The notes under the pieces are model-generated. The model searched no databases. It saw only the letters and a list, made by a program, of their open reading frames with translations, and was not told the DNA's origin. Positions 24,138 to 32,690 of a stretch of DNA of 64,000 bases are shown piece after piece (positions within the stretch are counted from its first letter, which is position 1; every line of letters begins with the position of its first letter). The DNA is from Pseudonocardia sp. TRM90224. Its GTDB lineage: Bacteria; Actinomycetota; Actinomycetes; Mycobacteriales; Pseudonocardiaceae. Made by a program: the position numbers and the translations under genes. The stretch is taken from assembly GCF_021245725.1 (NCBI RefSeq), contig NZ_JAJGSX010000018.1:80828-144827 (forward strand). The letters are read 5' to 3'.

Positions 24138-25049
24138 TCAGAACTCGATCCGCTCTCGCCGGGTTGCCCGCAACGCGACGACCGCCAGCACGATGAACAC
24201 CAGGCACAGCGCAACGCCGATGGCCGTCGCGTAGCCGAACCGGCCCTCGACGAACGCCTTGCGGTAGAGGTACTGCGACACGATCAGCGTGGAGTTGTCC
24301 GGGCCACCCTCCGGCAACATCGCCTGGAACAGGGTGAACCCGTCCAGCATCGTGATGCCCAGGTAGATGTAGGACACCTGGATGCTGTCCCAGATCATCG
24401 GCAAGGTGATCGAGAAGAACGTCCGCATCCGCCCCGCGCCGTCCAGCGTGGCGGCCTCGAACACGTCGGTCGGCACCGACTTCATGGCCGCGCTGAACAG
24501 CACGTAGTAGAAGCCGACCGCGCCCCAGATCAGCACCACCGTGAGCGCGGGCAACGCGAACGTCGTGTCGCCGAGCCAAGGGCGGACCGCCCAGTCCAGG
24601 CCGATCACCCGGAGCAACGCGTTGAGCAGGCCCGCCTCGGGGTTGTAGAAGAACGTGAACAGCACACCGGCGAGCACCACTGGCACGACGTGCGGGAAGA
24701 AGAAGACCACCTGGTAGAACCGCGACCCCCGCACCCCGCCCCTGGCGAGGAGGCCGCGGCGCCCACCCAATGACGTCATGGTCGCCAGGAAGAGCGCGAT
24801 TCCGAGCGTCACGACCGGGACGATGATCAGCAGCAGCAGGTTGTGCCACATCGCCTTCCAGAACAGCTGATCACCGGCGAGCTCGACGAAGTTGTCGAGG
24901 CCGATGAACTTCTGGTTGGCCGAGAACCCTCGCCAGTCGGTCATCGAGATGTAGAAAGCCTGCACGTACGGGCTCACCACGAAGACGACGTACAGCAGGA
25001 GCGGGAGAGCGAGGAAGCTCGCGATGAACCGGTACTTTCCGTAGCCCAT
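24138..25049 (-). CDS. ngcF: carbohydrate ABC transporter permease (MalF type), amino-sugar importer
   Basis: 303 aa, six membrane segments. The first helix starts at residue 8 (YRFIASFLALPLLLYVVFVV) and the EAA loop is EAATLDGAGRMRTFFSITLP. It forms the heteromeric channel with the permease at 23213. It starts 9 nt after the binding-protein stop. The substrate inferred from the binding protein and neighbouring kinase is N-acetylglucosamine or its dimer. Confidence 0.85.
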   Translation of the reverse strand: MGYGKYRFIASFLALPLLLYVVFVVSPYVQAFYISMTDWRGFSANQKFIGLDNFVELAGDQLFWKAMWHNLLLLIIVPVVTLGIALFLATMTSLGGRRGLLARGGVRGSRFYQVVFFFPHVVPVVLAGVLFTFFYNPEAGLLNALLRVIGLDWAVRPWLGDTTFALPALTVVLIWGAVGFYYVLFSAAMKSVPTDVFEAATLDGAGRMRTFFSITLPMIWDSIQVSYIYLGITMLDGFTLFQAMLPEGGPDNSTLIVSQYLYRKAFVEGRFGYATAIGVALCLVFIVLAVVALRATRRERIEF

Positions 25050-25058
25050 GACGCCGTC

Positions 25059-26486
25059 TCAGCGGGTGTACTTGGGGACGTTCGGGTCCTTGGCCAGCTT
25101 GTCGGCTTCGGCCTGCACCGTGGTGATGAACCCGTTGGCGTCGATCCGGCCGGCCAGCAGGTTGCCCAGCTGGGCCTGCAGCACCGACTTCCAGAAGTTC
25201 ACGTACCAGGTGTTGATCTTCCAGCTGAAGACGTTCGACCCCGCCTTGTCGAGCACGGCCGACATGGACTCCAGGCCCGGGGTCTTCTTCGCGCCCTCCG
25301 TCGCACCCTTCACGCCGGGGACCGACGCGGTGAGCTCGGCGAACTGCGCAGCGCCCGCCTTGGAGAGCATGATCCGCAGGTACTCCATGCCGCCGTAGAC
25401 GTTCTTGGCCTTGGCCGGCACGAGGAACGCCTCGGTGGGCTGGGTGTGCACGGCCTCGACGGGCAGCGCCGAGCCCGGGCCGAGCACGGGGACGGGCGCC
25501 GCGGTCATCGTGAAGTCGTCCGGCGCGATCCCCTTCATCTCGTTCTCCAGCCATGAGCCGGAGACGTAGAAGGCGGCCTTGCCCTGCACCCACGCCGTCT
25601 GCGCCTCGGTGTGCTTGAGGCCCTCGCTGCCCGGCATGAAGTAGCCCTTGCGGACCATCTCCTCGAGCGCCTTCACCCCGGCGACGACGGTGTCCTGCTT
25701 CCAGGCGTCCGGCTCCAGGTTGTCGATCTTCTTGGCGACGTCCGGGCCGCCCTGCTTGATCGCCATTCCGAGCGAGAGGTCGAAGATGTAGTCGGCCGCG
25801 TTCGTGCCGCCGTAGGCCCAGGGCGAGATGCCGGTGGCCTTGATGGTCTCGCAGAGCGCCATCATCTGGTCGAGCGTGGTGGGCACCTGCCAGCCGTTCT
25901 TCTCGAACAGCGGCTTCGAGTACCACATCGGATAGCCCGCGTAGACATAGTTGAGCATGAGGAACTTGCCGTCGTAGGTGCCCTGCTCGATCACACCGGG
26001 CAGCAGCGTGTCGCGCACCTTGACGTTCGGGTCGTCGACCGACGGCGCGTCGAGCAGCGGCGTGAGGTCGGCGCACTGACCCTCGGCGGCGAGCGTCGCG
26101 TAGTCGATCTTCTGCGCGCCGGCGTCGTCGAGCACGTCCGGCGGGTTCCCACCGACGAACCGGGGCTGCATTTCCTGCGCGATCTGTGTCGTCGCGAGGT
26201 GGGTGATCTTCGCGTTGGGGAAGCTCTTCGTGTACAGCGCTTCGTGCGCCTTGGCGTAGTCGTCGCCGTAGCCACCCTTGAAGATGACGACCTCGAGGCC
26301 GAGGTCGGCCGGCACGCCGAGCGGGTTGGTCGCCGTCTTCTCACCTTGCGCGGCCGTGGTCCCACCGCCACCGCCGCCACCACCGGTCGCGCACGCGGAC
26401 AGCAGTCCGGCACCAGGGACGGCCAGCAGTCCCGCTGCAGCAAGACGCTGCAGGAACTGTCTGCGGTCCAAGCCAGAGCTCGTCAT
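25059..26486 (-). CDS. ngcE: extracellular sugar-binding lipoprotein, NgcE-like (N-acetylglucosamine/chitobiose)
   Basis: 475 aa. A Tat-type lipoprotein signal is present (LDRRQFLQRLAAAGLLAVPG, lipobox LLSAC, Cys about residue 31). The mature start LGLEVVIFKGGYGDDYAKAH and the PRFVGGNPPDVLDDAGAQ segment resemble the NgcE group of binding proteins that feed N-acetylglucosamine and diacetylchitobiose into the cell. The genomic context agrees: two permeases follow, and an N-acetylglucosamine-type kinase, a SIS protein and an RpiR regulator precede. The family call is from memory of these motifs, and a related amino sugar is possible. Confidence 0.82.
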   Translation of the reverse strand: MTSSGLDRRQFLQRLAAAGLLAVPGAGLLSACATGGGGGGGGTTAAQGEKTATNPLGVPADLGLEVVIFKGGYGDDYAKAHEALYTKSFPNAKITHLATTQIAQEMQPRFVGGNPPDVLDDAGAQKIDYATLAAEGQCADLTPLLDAPSVDDPNVKVRDTLLPGVIEQGTYDGKFLMLNYVYAGYPMWYSKPLFEKNGWQVPTTLDQMMALCETIKATGISPWAYGGTNAADYIFDLSLGMAIKQGGPDVAKKIDNLEPDAWKQDTVVAGVKALEEMVRKGYFMPGSEGLKHTEAQTAWVQGKAAFYVSGSWLENEMKGIAPDDFTMTAAPVPVLGPGSALPVEAVHTQPTEAFLVPAKAKNVYGGMEYLRIMLSKAGAAQFAELTASVPGVKGATEGAKKTPGLESMSAVLDKAGSNVFSWKINTWYVNFWKSVLQAQLGNLLAGRIDANGFITTVQAEADKLAKDPNVPKYTR

Positions 26487-26547
26487 TGAATCTCCTCGAC
26501 TTCGAACGGCCGGCGTCCTGGCTGACGACGGCGGGCGGGGGAACGGT

Positions 26548-27306
26548 TCATGCTGGGCGCCGGATCCGGCCTGCGTAGCGGGCTTCCAGTGCGTCGTTGT
26601 GCACGTCGCCCTCCGGCACGTTCGCCGAGATGTAGACGGGCGGCGTCTCGTCGGCGTCGACCATGGTCCGCACGACCTCGGCCACGATCATCTGCGCGAG
26701 CAGCGCCGCGGTGATCGAGGAGATGGCGCAGACCTGGATGTCGCCCGCCGTGAGCATCGCGTCACCGTAGGGGGCGCCGTTGTCCAGCACCACATCCGCG
26801 ATCTCGAAAAGTCTTTTCCCCGAAGGGTGCCGCGATGTGACGCGGGTGGTGTGCGCCATCGACGTGATCGCGATCAGCTGGTGGCCGCGCTCCTTCACCA
26901 TCTGCGCGAGCTCCACGACGGAGCCGTTGCCACCGGAGTTGGACGCCATCACGAACACGTCCGCCGGGTGGGGCGCGTTGAGCTCGTAGAGCCGGCGCGC
27001 GACGGCCGGGTCGCGTTCGAGGTGCTCGGAGTAGAGCACGTCCGGTGGGTCGCCACCGAGCAGCACCAGGTCCCGCAGCGCGATCATGTTCGTCGGGACG
27101 AGCCCGCCGGCACGACCGGCTATCTCCATGGCCAGCGCTTGCGAGTGGCCGGTCCCGAAGGCCTGCACGACCCCTCCCGCGCGCAGCCCTTCGACGACCA
27201 GCTTCGCGGCTTCGGCCACACCTGCTGCCTGCTCGGCGGCGACCCGCCGGACCGCTTCCTCTGCCGCAGCGGCGAACGCCGCCGCGGACACCTCCACCGG
27301 AGCCAT
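26548..27306 (-). CDS. SIS-domain sugar-phosphate-binding protein
   Basis: 252 aa with one SIS fold: QAFGTGHSQALAMEIAGRAGG (phosphosugar loop), VMASNSGGNGSVVELA and the late MIVAEVVRTM helix. It is of the small UPF0309-like group rather than a glucosamine-6-phosphate synthase or MurQ. It probably binds or isomerises a phosphorylated amino sugar made by the kinase at 28396. The ATG at 27306 overlaps the RpiR stop (TGATG) and follows GGAGAG; a GTG one codon earlier is possible. It lies between the regulator and the importer genes in one operon. The reaction is unproven. Confidence 0.85.
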   Translation of the reverse strand: MAPVEVSAAAFAAAAEEAVRRVAAEQAAGVAEAAKLVVEGLRAGGVVQAFGTGHSQALAMEIAGRAGGLVPTNMIALRDLVLLGGDPPDVLYSEHLERDPAVARRLYELNAPHPADVFVMASNSGGNGSVVELAQMVKERGHQLIAITSMAHTTRVTSRHPSGKRLFEIADVVLDNGAPYGDAMLTAGDIQVCAISSITAALLAQMIVAEVVRTMVDADETPPVYISANVPEGDVHNDALEARYAGRIRRPA

Positions 27307-28286
27307 CACTCTCCTTCGTCGTCGGTCGGTCGGGCTGGGGGCGCGGGCGACAGCAGCGCGCTCCCCGAGGTCGGGCGCGGCTCAGGCGGCATCCGATGCC
27401 CCGCGACGGCGTCCGCGGTGCGGGCGAAGGCCGTCGTAGCGCTCTCGTGGGTGCGCTGCGCCACCGCGAGGTAGAGCAGGTCGAGCACGAGGATCTGGGA
27501 GTGGCGCGCCGACATCGCACCCGAGCGGAAGGAGGCCTCGCGCACCGACGTGCCCAGCACGTGGTCGGCGACGTCGGCGATCGGGGAGGAGGTGAAGTTG
27601 GTGAGCGCGACCGTCAGCGCGCCGCAAGCGCGGGCCTGCGCCAGCATCTCGATCGTCTCGGTGGTGCGCCCGCTGTGCGAGAGCGCGATGGCGACGTCGC
27701 CGGGCCGCAGCAGCGCAGCGCTGGTCAGCCCGTTGTGCACGTCGGACCACATCCAGCTGGCGATGCCGACCCGGTGCATGCGCAGCTGCATGTCGAGCAC
27801 CACCGCGGCGCTGCCGCCGATGGCGTAGAAGTCGACGCGCCTCGCGCTCGCGATGGCGTCGGCGACCGCGTCGACCGCGGCGACGTCGAGCACGGCGGCC
27901 GTCTCGTGCATCGCCTGCAGGTCGACCGCGACGAGCGTCTTGAGCACCCGGGCGAGCGGGTCGGTCGGCAGCACGTCGGCGCCGATGCCCAGCTCCCAGC
28001 CGGCCTGGTCGGCGCGGCCGACGTCGGTGGCGATCCCGACCCGCAGCTCGGTGTAGCCGGCCACACCGAGCGTGCGGCAGAAACGCGTGACGGTTGCCGG
28101 TGAGGTGCCGCTGCGCTCCCCCAGCTCGACGATCGTCGCGCGCGAAGCCCATCCGGGATCCTCGAGGATCACCGCAGCCACTTGCCGAAGAGCGCCGGTC
28201 AGACTGGGTACGAGGTTCCGCAGATGGACCAGAAGTCCGCTCGCGCCCGCCTCGAGGGCGGAGTCGGAGCCTGCGGCCACACCCAT
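27306..28286 (-). CDS. RpiR-family transcriptional regulator
   Basis: 326 aa. The N-terminal HTH_6 domain (residues 25-100) has TIVELGERSGTSPATVTRFC, and the C-terminal SIS domain (about 125-270) has YAIGGSAAVVLDMQL and ALSHSGRTTETIEML, which bind a sugar phosphate effector. The last 40 residues are a Pro-rich tail. It begins the importer operon and diverges from the kinase. The gap between them has a TGGTGAAAATTTCCACCA palindrome that suits RpiR proteins. The effector is probably an amino-sugar phosphate. Confidence 0.9.
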   Translation of the reverse strand: MGVAAGSDSALEAGASGLLVHLRNLVPSLTGALRQVAAVILEDPGWASRATIVELGERSGTSPATVTRFCRTLGVAGYTELRVGIATDVGRADQAGWELGIGADVLPTDPLARVLKTLVAVDLQAMHETAAVLDVAAVDAVADAIASARRVDFYAIGGSAAVVLDMQLRMHRVGIASWMWSDVHNGLTSAALLRPGDVAIALSHSGRTTETIEMLAQARACGALTVALTNFTSSPIADVADHVLGTSVREASFRSGAMSARHSQILVLDLLYLAVAQRTHESATTAFARTADAVAGHRMPPEPRPTSGSALLSPAPPARPTDDEGE

Positions 28287-28313
28287 GGATCATCCTTTCA
28301 GCCCGGCGGAAGG

Positions 28314-28331
28314 TGGTGAAAATTTCCACCA
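28314..28331. promoter_or_regulatory. probable RpiR operator
   Basis: TGGTGAAAATTTCCACCA, an 18-bp palindrome with one mismatched pair, located 28 bp upstream of the RpiR start and 65 bp upstream of the divergent kinase start. The GAAA-TTTC core is common in RpiR sites. Confidence 0.6.
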
Positions 28332-28395
28332 GGACGGGTGAAGTGTCAATACCGCGGTAACAGATTTTGACCGGCTCGTGACGAAGGAGCACCGG

Positions 28396-29400
28396 ATGGA
28401 CCTGTTCCTGGGCATCGACGTGGGCGGGACGGGCACCCGCGTGGCCGTCGTCGACGCCGATGGGCGGGTGCTGGGCAGCGCGCTCGGCGCGGGCGGCAAC
28501 CCGATCACGCATCCCCGATCCACCGCGTTCGGCGTGCTGGCCGACACGCTGGGCACCGCGGTCGCCGGGCTCGCCGCCGGATCCGTTCGTTCGGTACGGG
28601 CGATGGTGGTCGGGATGGCGGGCAGCGGTTCGGTGCCGGCCGATGTGCTCGCGAGCGAGCTGGCGACGGTCGCCGGCACCGTCGGGATCACGTGCACGCC
28701 GGAGGTGGTCGGCGACGCCGTCACCGCGTTCGCCGCCGGCACCCCGGAGCCCGACGGTGTCGTGGTGATCGCCGGGACCGGCGCCGCCACCGTGCGGATG
28801 ACCGGACGGGCGTGGACCGACGGCATCGACGGCGACGGATGGCTGCTCGGAGACATCGGATCTGCGTTCTGGCTCGGCCGCAAGGGCGTTCAGGCTGCGC
28901 TGGCGGCGCTCGACACCCGCCGGGAGGCGACCACCCTGCTGCCCGCGGTGACCGCCGCGCTGCTCGGCGCCCCGACCGCGAAGCCCGGCTCGCCGGCATC
29001 CGGCCTGTGGCTGCGCGAGCGGATCGTGGAAGCCGTCACGGCGCAGGCGCCGATCGCGCTGGCCCGGCTGGCTCCGCTGGTGAGCGTGGCCGCGGCCGAG
29101 GGCGACCCGGTGGCCGAGCGCATCGTCGCCGCAGCGGCTAGCGCGCTGGTCAGCAATGTCTCGGCGATCCGCGCCCCCGACGAGCGGACGCCGATCGTGC
29201 TCGCCGGCTCGGTCGCCGGCGGCCGCACCCCGGTCGCCGCGCTCCTGCGGGCCGAGCTGGATGCCGGGTGGCCGGGATGCGTCCGGGTCGCCGGCGACTG
29301 TGGGCTGGCCGCGGCGTGGCTCGCCGCGCTGGCGGGAGGGGTCCGCGGAGCGGCCGCGACCGAGCTGCACGGGTCGCTGTTCGGACGTGTCGCGTCGTAG
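28396..29400 (+). CDS. N-acetylglucosamine kinase-like sugar kinase (BadF/BadG ATPase family)
   Basis: 334 aa. It has the ASKHA-fold phosphate-1 motif GIDVGGTGTRVAVVD, a phosphate-2 region VIAGTGAATVRM, GDGWLLGDIGSAFWLGRKGV (typical of eukaryote-like N-acetylglucosamine kinases) and adenosine loop LAGSVAGGR. It would convert imported N-acetylglucosamine to its 6-phosphate. ATG 28396 is chosen over GTG 28378 because AAGGAG lies 7 nt before it. It diverges from the RpiR regulator and its importer operon. nagA and nagB are not in the window. Confidence 0.87.
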   Translation: MDLFLGIDVGGTGTRVAVVDADGRVLGSALGAGGNPITHPRSTAFGVLADTLGTAVAGLAAGSVRSVRAMVVGMAGSGSVPADVLASELATVAGTVGITCTPEVVGDAVTAFAAGTPEPDGVVVIAGTGAATVRMTGRAWTDGIDGDGWLLGDIGSAFWLGRKGVQAALAALDTRREATTLLPAVTAALLGAPTAKPGSPASGLWLRERIVEAVTAQAPIALARLAPLVSVAAAEGDPVAERIVAAAASALVSNVSAIRAPDERTPIVLAGSVAGGRTPVAALLRAELDAGWPGCVRVAGDCGLAAAWLAALAGGVRGAAATELHGSLFGRVAS

Positions 29401-29439
29401 TGGAGCAGCGGCCGAACGTCGTATAACCTCATCCGCAAT

Positions 29440-29450
29440 ACATCCGATGT
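29440..29450 (+). promoter_or_regulatory. GntR operator at the fuconate dehydratase promoter
   Basis: ACATCCGATGT is a perfect palindrome with a central base. It lies 12 bp downstream of a TATAAC (29422-29427) and 17 bp before the ATG at 29468. The same core is at 35231, 35291 and 38053, each beside a gene of the fucose module. Confidence 0.75.
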
Positions 29451-29467
29451 CTATGAAGGGTCGCCCT

Positions 29468-30784
29468 ATGAGCGTTGGACAGCGGATCACCGCCGTCCGC
29501 ACCCTCGACGTCCGGTTCCCGACATCGCGCGAGCTCGACGGCTCCGACGCGATGAACCCCGACCCGGACTACTCGGCCGCCTACGTCGTGATCTCCACCG
29601 ACGCGGGCGACGGCCTCGAGGGCCACGGATTCGCGTTCACGATCGGGCGCGGGAACGAGGTGCAGACCGCCGCGATCGACACGATCGGATCGTGGCTCGT
29701 CGGACGCCCGCTCGCGGAGACGCTCGACGGGCTCGGCGCGGTGTGGACCGAGCTGGTGCACGATTCGCAGCTGCGCTGGCTCGGTCCGGAGAAGGGCGTC
29801 ATCCACATGGCGGTCGCCGCGGTCGTCAACGCGCTGTGGGACCTGCGCGCCAAGCGCGCCGGCCAGCCGCTGTGGAAGCTGCTGTCGGACCTCTCCCCGG
29901 AGGAGCTGGTCGACCTCGTCGACTTCCGCTACCTGACCGATGCGCTGACCAGGGACGAGGCGCTGGCGATCCTGCGCGCGGCCGAACCCGGCCGGGCCGA
30001 GCGCGAACGCGTGCTGCGTGAACGGGGCTACCCGGGCTACACGACCTCGCCGGGATGGCTCGGCTACGACGACGAGAAGCTCGCCAGGCTGTGCCGCGAG
30101 GCCGTCGACGACGGGTTCACGCAGATCAAGCTCAAGGTCGGCGCCGACCTCGACGACGACAAGCGCCGCATGCGGATCGCGCGCGACACCGTCGGCCCCG
30201 ACATCCGCATCGCGATCGACGCCAACCAGCGCTGGGACGTCGGGCCCGCCATCGAGTGGGTGCAGGCGCTCGCCGAGTTCGAACCGTGGTGGGTCGAGGA
30301 GCCGACCAGCCCCGACGACGTGCTCGGGCACGCCGCGATCGCCCGCGGCATCGCGCCGATCAAGGTGGCGACCGGGGAGCACGTGGCGAACCGGGTGGTG
30401 TTCAAGCAGCTCCTGCAGGCCGAGGCGATCGCGTACATGCAGATCGACGCGACCAGGGTCGCCGGGGTGAACGAGAACATCGCGAACCTGCTGCTCGCGG
30501 CGAAGTTCGGAGTGCCGGTCTGCCCGCACGCGGGCGGGGTCGGGCTGTGCGAGCTGGTGCAGCACCTGTCGATGTTCGACTTCGTGGCCGTCTCCGGTTT
30601 GCTGGACGACCGCGTGATCGAGTACGTCGACCACCTGCACGAGCACTTCGTCGAGCCGGTCGTCATGGAGCGCGGCGCCTACCGCGCACCGACCGGGCCG
30701 GGAGCGGGCGCCGAGATGCACGAGGCGACGCTGGCGCGGTTCCGCTTCCCCGACGGCGCAGAGTGGGCGGAGGGGCAGGCATGA
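29468..30784 (+). CDS. L-fuconate dehydratase (enolase superfamily)
   Basis: 438 aa, mandelate-racemase subgroup. The N-terminal capping domain has RFPTSRELDGSDAMNPDPDY, a signature of L-fuconate dehydratases. Barrel residues: IKLKVG (KxK acid/base), IAIDANQRW (Asp), WVEEPTSPDD (Glu), VATGEH (Glu) and CPHAGGVGLCE (His), which together bind magnesium and remove water from L-fuconate to give 2-keto-3-deoxy-L-fuconate. ATG 29468 follows AAGGG. It overlaps the SDR at 30781 (ATGA). With the lactonase and aldose dehydrogenase at 35-37 kb this forms the non-phosphorylating fucose route. A related 6-deoxy sugar acid remains possible. Confidence 0.92.
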   Translation: MSVGQRITAVRTLDVRFPTSRELDGSDAMNPDPDYSAAYVVISTDAGDGLEGHGFAFTIGRGNEVQTAAIDTIGSWLVGRPLAETLDGLGAVWTELVHDSQLRWLGPEKGVIHMAVAAVVNALWDLRAKRAGQPLWKLLSDLSPEELVDLVDFRYLTDALTRDEALAILRAAEPGRAERERVLRERGYPGYTTSPGWLGYDDEKLARLCREAVDDGFTQIKLKVGADLDDDKRRMRIARDTVGPDIRIAIDANQRWDVGPAIEWVQALAEFEPWWVEEPTSPDDVLGHAAIARGIAPIKVATGEHVANRVVFKQLLQAEAIAYMQIDATRVAGVNENIANLLLAAKFGVPVCPHAGGVGLCELVQHLSMFDFVAVSGLLDDRVIEYVDHLHEHFVEPVVMERGAYRAPTGPGAGAEMHEATLARFRFPDGAEWAEGQA

Positions 30785-31533
30785 CGGACTTCGCAGGGCT
30801 CGTCGCCGTCGTCAGCGGCGGCGGCTCCGGCATCGGGCTGGCCGCGGCGCAGCTGCTCGCCGAGCGCGGCGCGCGGGTGGCCTGCCTCGACCTCGACCCG
30901 TCGGAGGTGCCGGAGCCGCTCGTCGGGATCAGGGCCGACGTCACCGACGAGGCCTCGGTCGACGCGGCGGTGGCCGGTGTCGTCGAGCGGTTCGGCGGGA
31001 TCGACATCGTGGTCAACAACGCCGGCATCGGCGCGCAGGGCACCGTCGAGACCAACCCGATCGACGAGTGGCAGCGGGTGTTCGACGTCAACGTGCTCGG
31101 CATGGTGCGGCTCTCCCGGGCGGCGCTGCCGCACCTGCGCAGGTCGAACGCCGCCGCGATCGTCAACACCTGCTCGATCGCGGCGACCGCCGGCCTGCCG
31201 CAGCGTGCGCTCTACAGCGCGAGCAAGGGTGCGGTGCAGTCGTTGACGCTCGCGATGGCCGCCGACCACGTCGCCGACGGGGTGCGGGTCAACTGCGTGA
31301 ACCCCGGGACCGCCGACACCCCGTGGGTGGGCCGGCTGCTCGACTCCGCCGCCGACCCGGCCGCCGAACGGGCCGCGCTGGAGGCCCGCCAGCCGATGGG
31401 CCGGCTCGTGTCGGCGGCCGAGGTCGCCGCCGCGATCGCCTACCTCGCCAGCCCGCTCTCGGCTTCGACAACGGGCACGGCCCTGGCCGTCGACGGTGGG
31501 ATGCAGGGCCTGCGCCTGCGCCCCCGCACGTAG
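30781..31533 (+). CDS. 2-keto-3-deoxy-L-fuconate dehydrogenase (SDR)
   Basis: 250 aa, classical SDR. Motifs: SGGGSGIG (residues 12-19), Asp in LDLDPSE after beta-2 indicating NAD preference, VNNAGIG, Ser in NTCSIAAT and YSASKG. The segment VNCVNPGTADTPWVGRLL is characteristic of dehydrogenases acting on keto-deoxy sugar acids. Gene overlap with the dehydratase (ATGA) links it to the next step, oxidation at C4 to a 2,4-diketo acid. The hydrolase that would then split that product is not in this window. Two palindromic elements follow the stop. Confidence 0.88.
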   Translation: MTDFAGLVAVVSGGGSGIGLAAAQLLAERGARVACLDLDPSEVPEPLVGIRADVTDEASVDAAVAGVVERFGGIDIVVNNAGIGAQGTVETNPIDEWQRVFDVNVLGMVRLSRAALPHLRRSNAAAIVNTCSIAATAGLPQRALYSASKGAVQSLTLAMAADHVADGVRVNCVNPGTADTPWVGRLLDSAADPAAERAALEARQPMGRLVSAAEVAAAIAYLASPLSASTTGTALAVDGGMQGLRLRPRT

Positions 31534-31603
31534 AACTTCCCCACCGTTTTGGGCACATGCGCGCCGTTGCGGCGCGCATCCACCCAAAACGGTGGGGAAC
31601 TTC
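31533..31603. repeat. palindromic element, CCCCACCGTTTTG family, subtype C (copy 3)
   Basis: 71 bp whose first base is the last base of the SDR stop codon TAG. Inner arms are GGGCACATGCGCGCC and GGCGCGCATCCACCC. It is in tandem with copy 4, 13 bp further on, between convergent genes. Confidence 0.9.
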
Positions 31604-31616
31604 GGGTACCGGGGGC

Positions 31617-31689
31617 GAAACTTCCCCACCGTTTTGCCAACCTGCACAGCCGTGAGGGCGTGCAAGTAGGCAAAACGGTGGGGAACTTC
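31617..31689. repeat. palindromic element, CCCCACCGTTTTG family, subtype A (copy 4)
   Basis: 73 bp ending 2 nt before the stop of the sugar-binding protein gene. Inner arms are CCAACCTGCAC and GTGCAAGTAGG, the same orientation and mismatches as copy 1. Confidence 0.9.
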
Positions 31690-31691
31690 GG

Positions 31692-32663
31692 TCACTCGTA
31701 GAGGACGGCCTTGATCTCCGGGCTGTCGATGTTGGACTTGTCGTACCAGAAGTAGCCGGTGTCGATGACCTTCGGCAGCTGCTCCTTGTTCAACGCCTTC
31801 ACCGCCGCCGAGACGAGCTGCTCGCCCATGCCGACCGGGTTCTGCGTGATCGCGCCGATCATCGCACCGGATCGGATGGCGTCCAGCTGGGCCTTGCCGG
31901 AGTCGAACCCGATGACCTTGATCCCGGTGGCGCCGCTCTCGGCGATGCCGCGGATGACCCCGACGGCCGAGCCCTCGTTCGCGCCGTAGATGCCCTTCAC
32001 GTCCGGGTTCGACGCGATGATCGACTTGGTGATGTCGGCCGACTTGGCCTGGTCGCCGTCGCCGTACTGCGGCGGGAGCAGCTGGATGCCCGGCGCGTTC
32101 TTCTGCATCCAGTCGACGAACCCGTCTCGGCGGTCGATGCCGGTGCGGCTGGTCTGGTCGTGCACGACCAGCGCGACCTTGCCGGTGCCGCCGAGCGCCT
32201 CGGACATGTGCTTGGCCGCCTCGCCCGCTGCCGCCTTGTTGTCGGTCGCGGCGGTGGTGAGCGGGACGTCGCTGTCGACGCCGGAGTCGAACGCGATCAC
32301 CGGGATGTTGCGGCTCTTGGCCTGCTGCAGCTGCGGCGCGAGGGCGCGCGAGTCGAGCGCGGCGATGCCGATCACGCTGGGCTGCTTGCCCAACGCGTTC
32401 GTCAACATCGTCACCTGCGCTTCGATCTCGGTCTCCTTCGAAGGGCCGTCGAAGGTGATCTGCACCTTTTGCTTGGCCGCTTCCTGCTCCGCGCCCTTCT
32501 TGACCGCCTGCCAGAACTGGTGCTGGAAACCCTTCGAGATGATCGCGATGTAGGGCTGGTCGCCACCACCACCACCGGCGGCCGGGCCGCCACCACCGCA
32601 GGCCGCGGCCGTCAGGGCCAGCGCGGCTGCGGCCAGCCCCGCAGCCACTCGTGTGATCCGCAT
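31692..32663 (-). CDS. sugar ABC transporter substrate-binding lipoprotein (RbsB type)
   Basis: 323 aa. Signal peptide with lipobox AAACGGGG (Cys about residue 22) followed by a Gly-rich linker. The periplasmic-binding-protein type I domain starts YIAIISKGFQHQFWQAVKKG, with AALDSRALAPQLQQA, VIAFDSGVDSD, TDNKAAAG, GIDRRDGFVDWM, GIYGANEGSAVGVIRGI and KVIGFDSG, which is the ribose/galactose/fucose-type fold. It is the last gene of an operon with permease and ATPase. By context (fucose enzymes on both sides, shared GntR operator) the sugar is probably L-fucose. Confidence 0.88.
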   Translation of the reverse strand: MRITRVAAGLAAAALALTAAACGGGGPAAGGGGGDQPYIAIISKGFQHQFWQAVKKGAEQEAAKQKVQITFDGPSKETEIEAQVTMLTNALGKQPSVIGIAALDSRALAPQLQQAKSRNIPVIAFDSGVDSDVPLTTAATDNKAAAGEAAKHMSEALGGTGKVALVVHDQTSRTGIDRRDGFVDWMQKNAPGIQLLPPQYGDGDQAKSADITKSIIASNPDVKGIYGANEGSAVGVIRGIAESGATGIKVIGFDSGKAQLDAIRSGAMIGAITQNPVGMGEQLVSAAVKALNKEQLPKVIDTGYFWYDKSNIDSPEIKAVLYE

Positions 32664-32690
32664 GTCGAGCTCCCTTGGTCGAGGTCCAGG

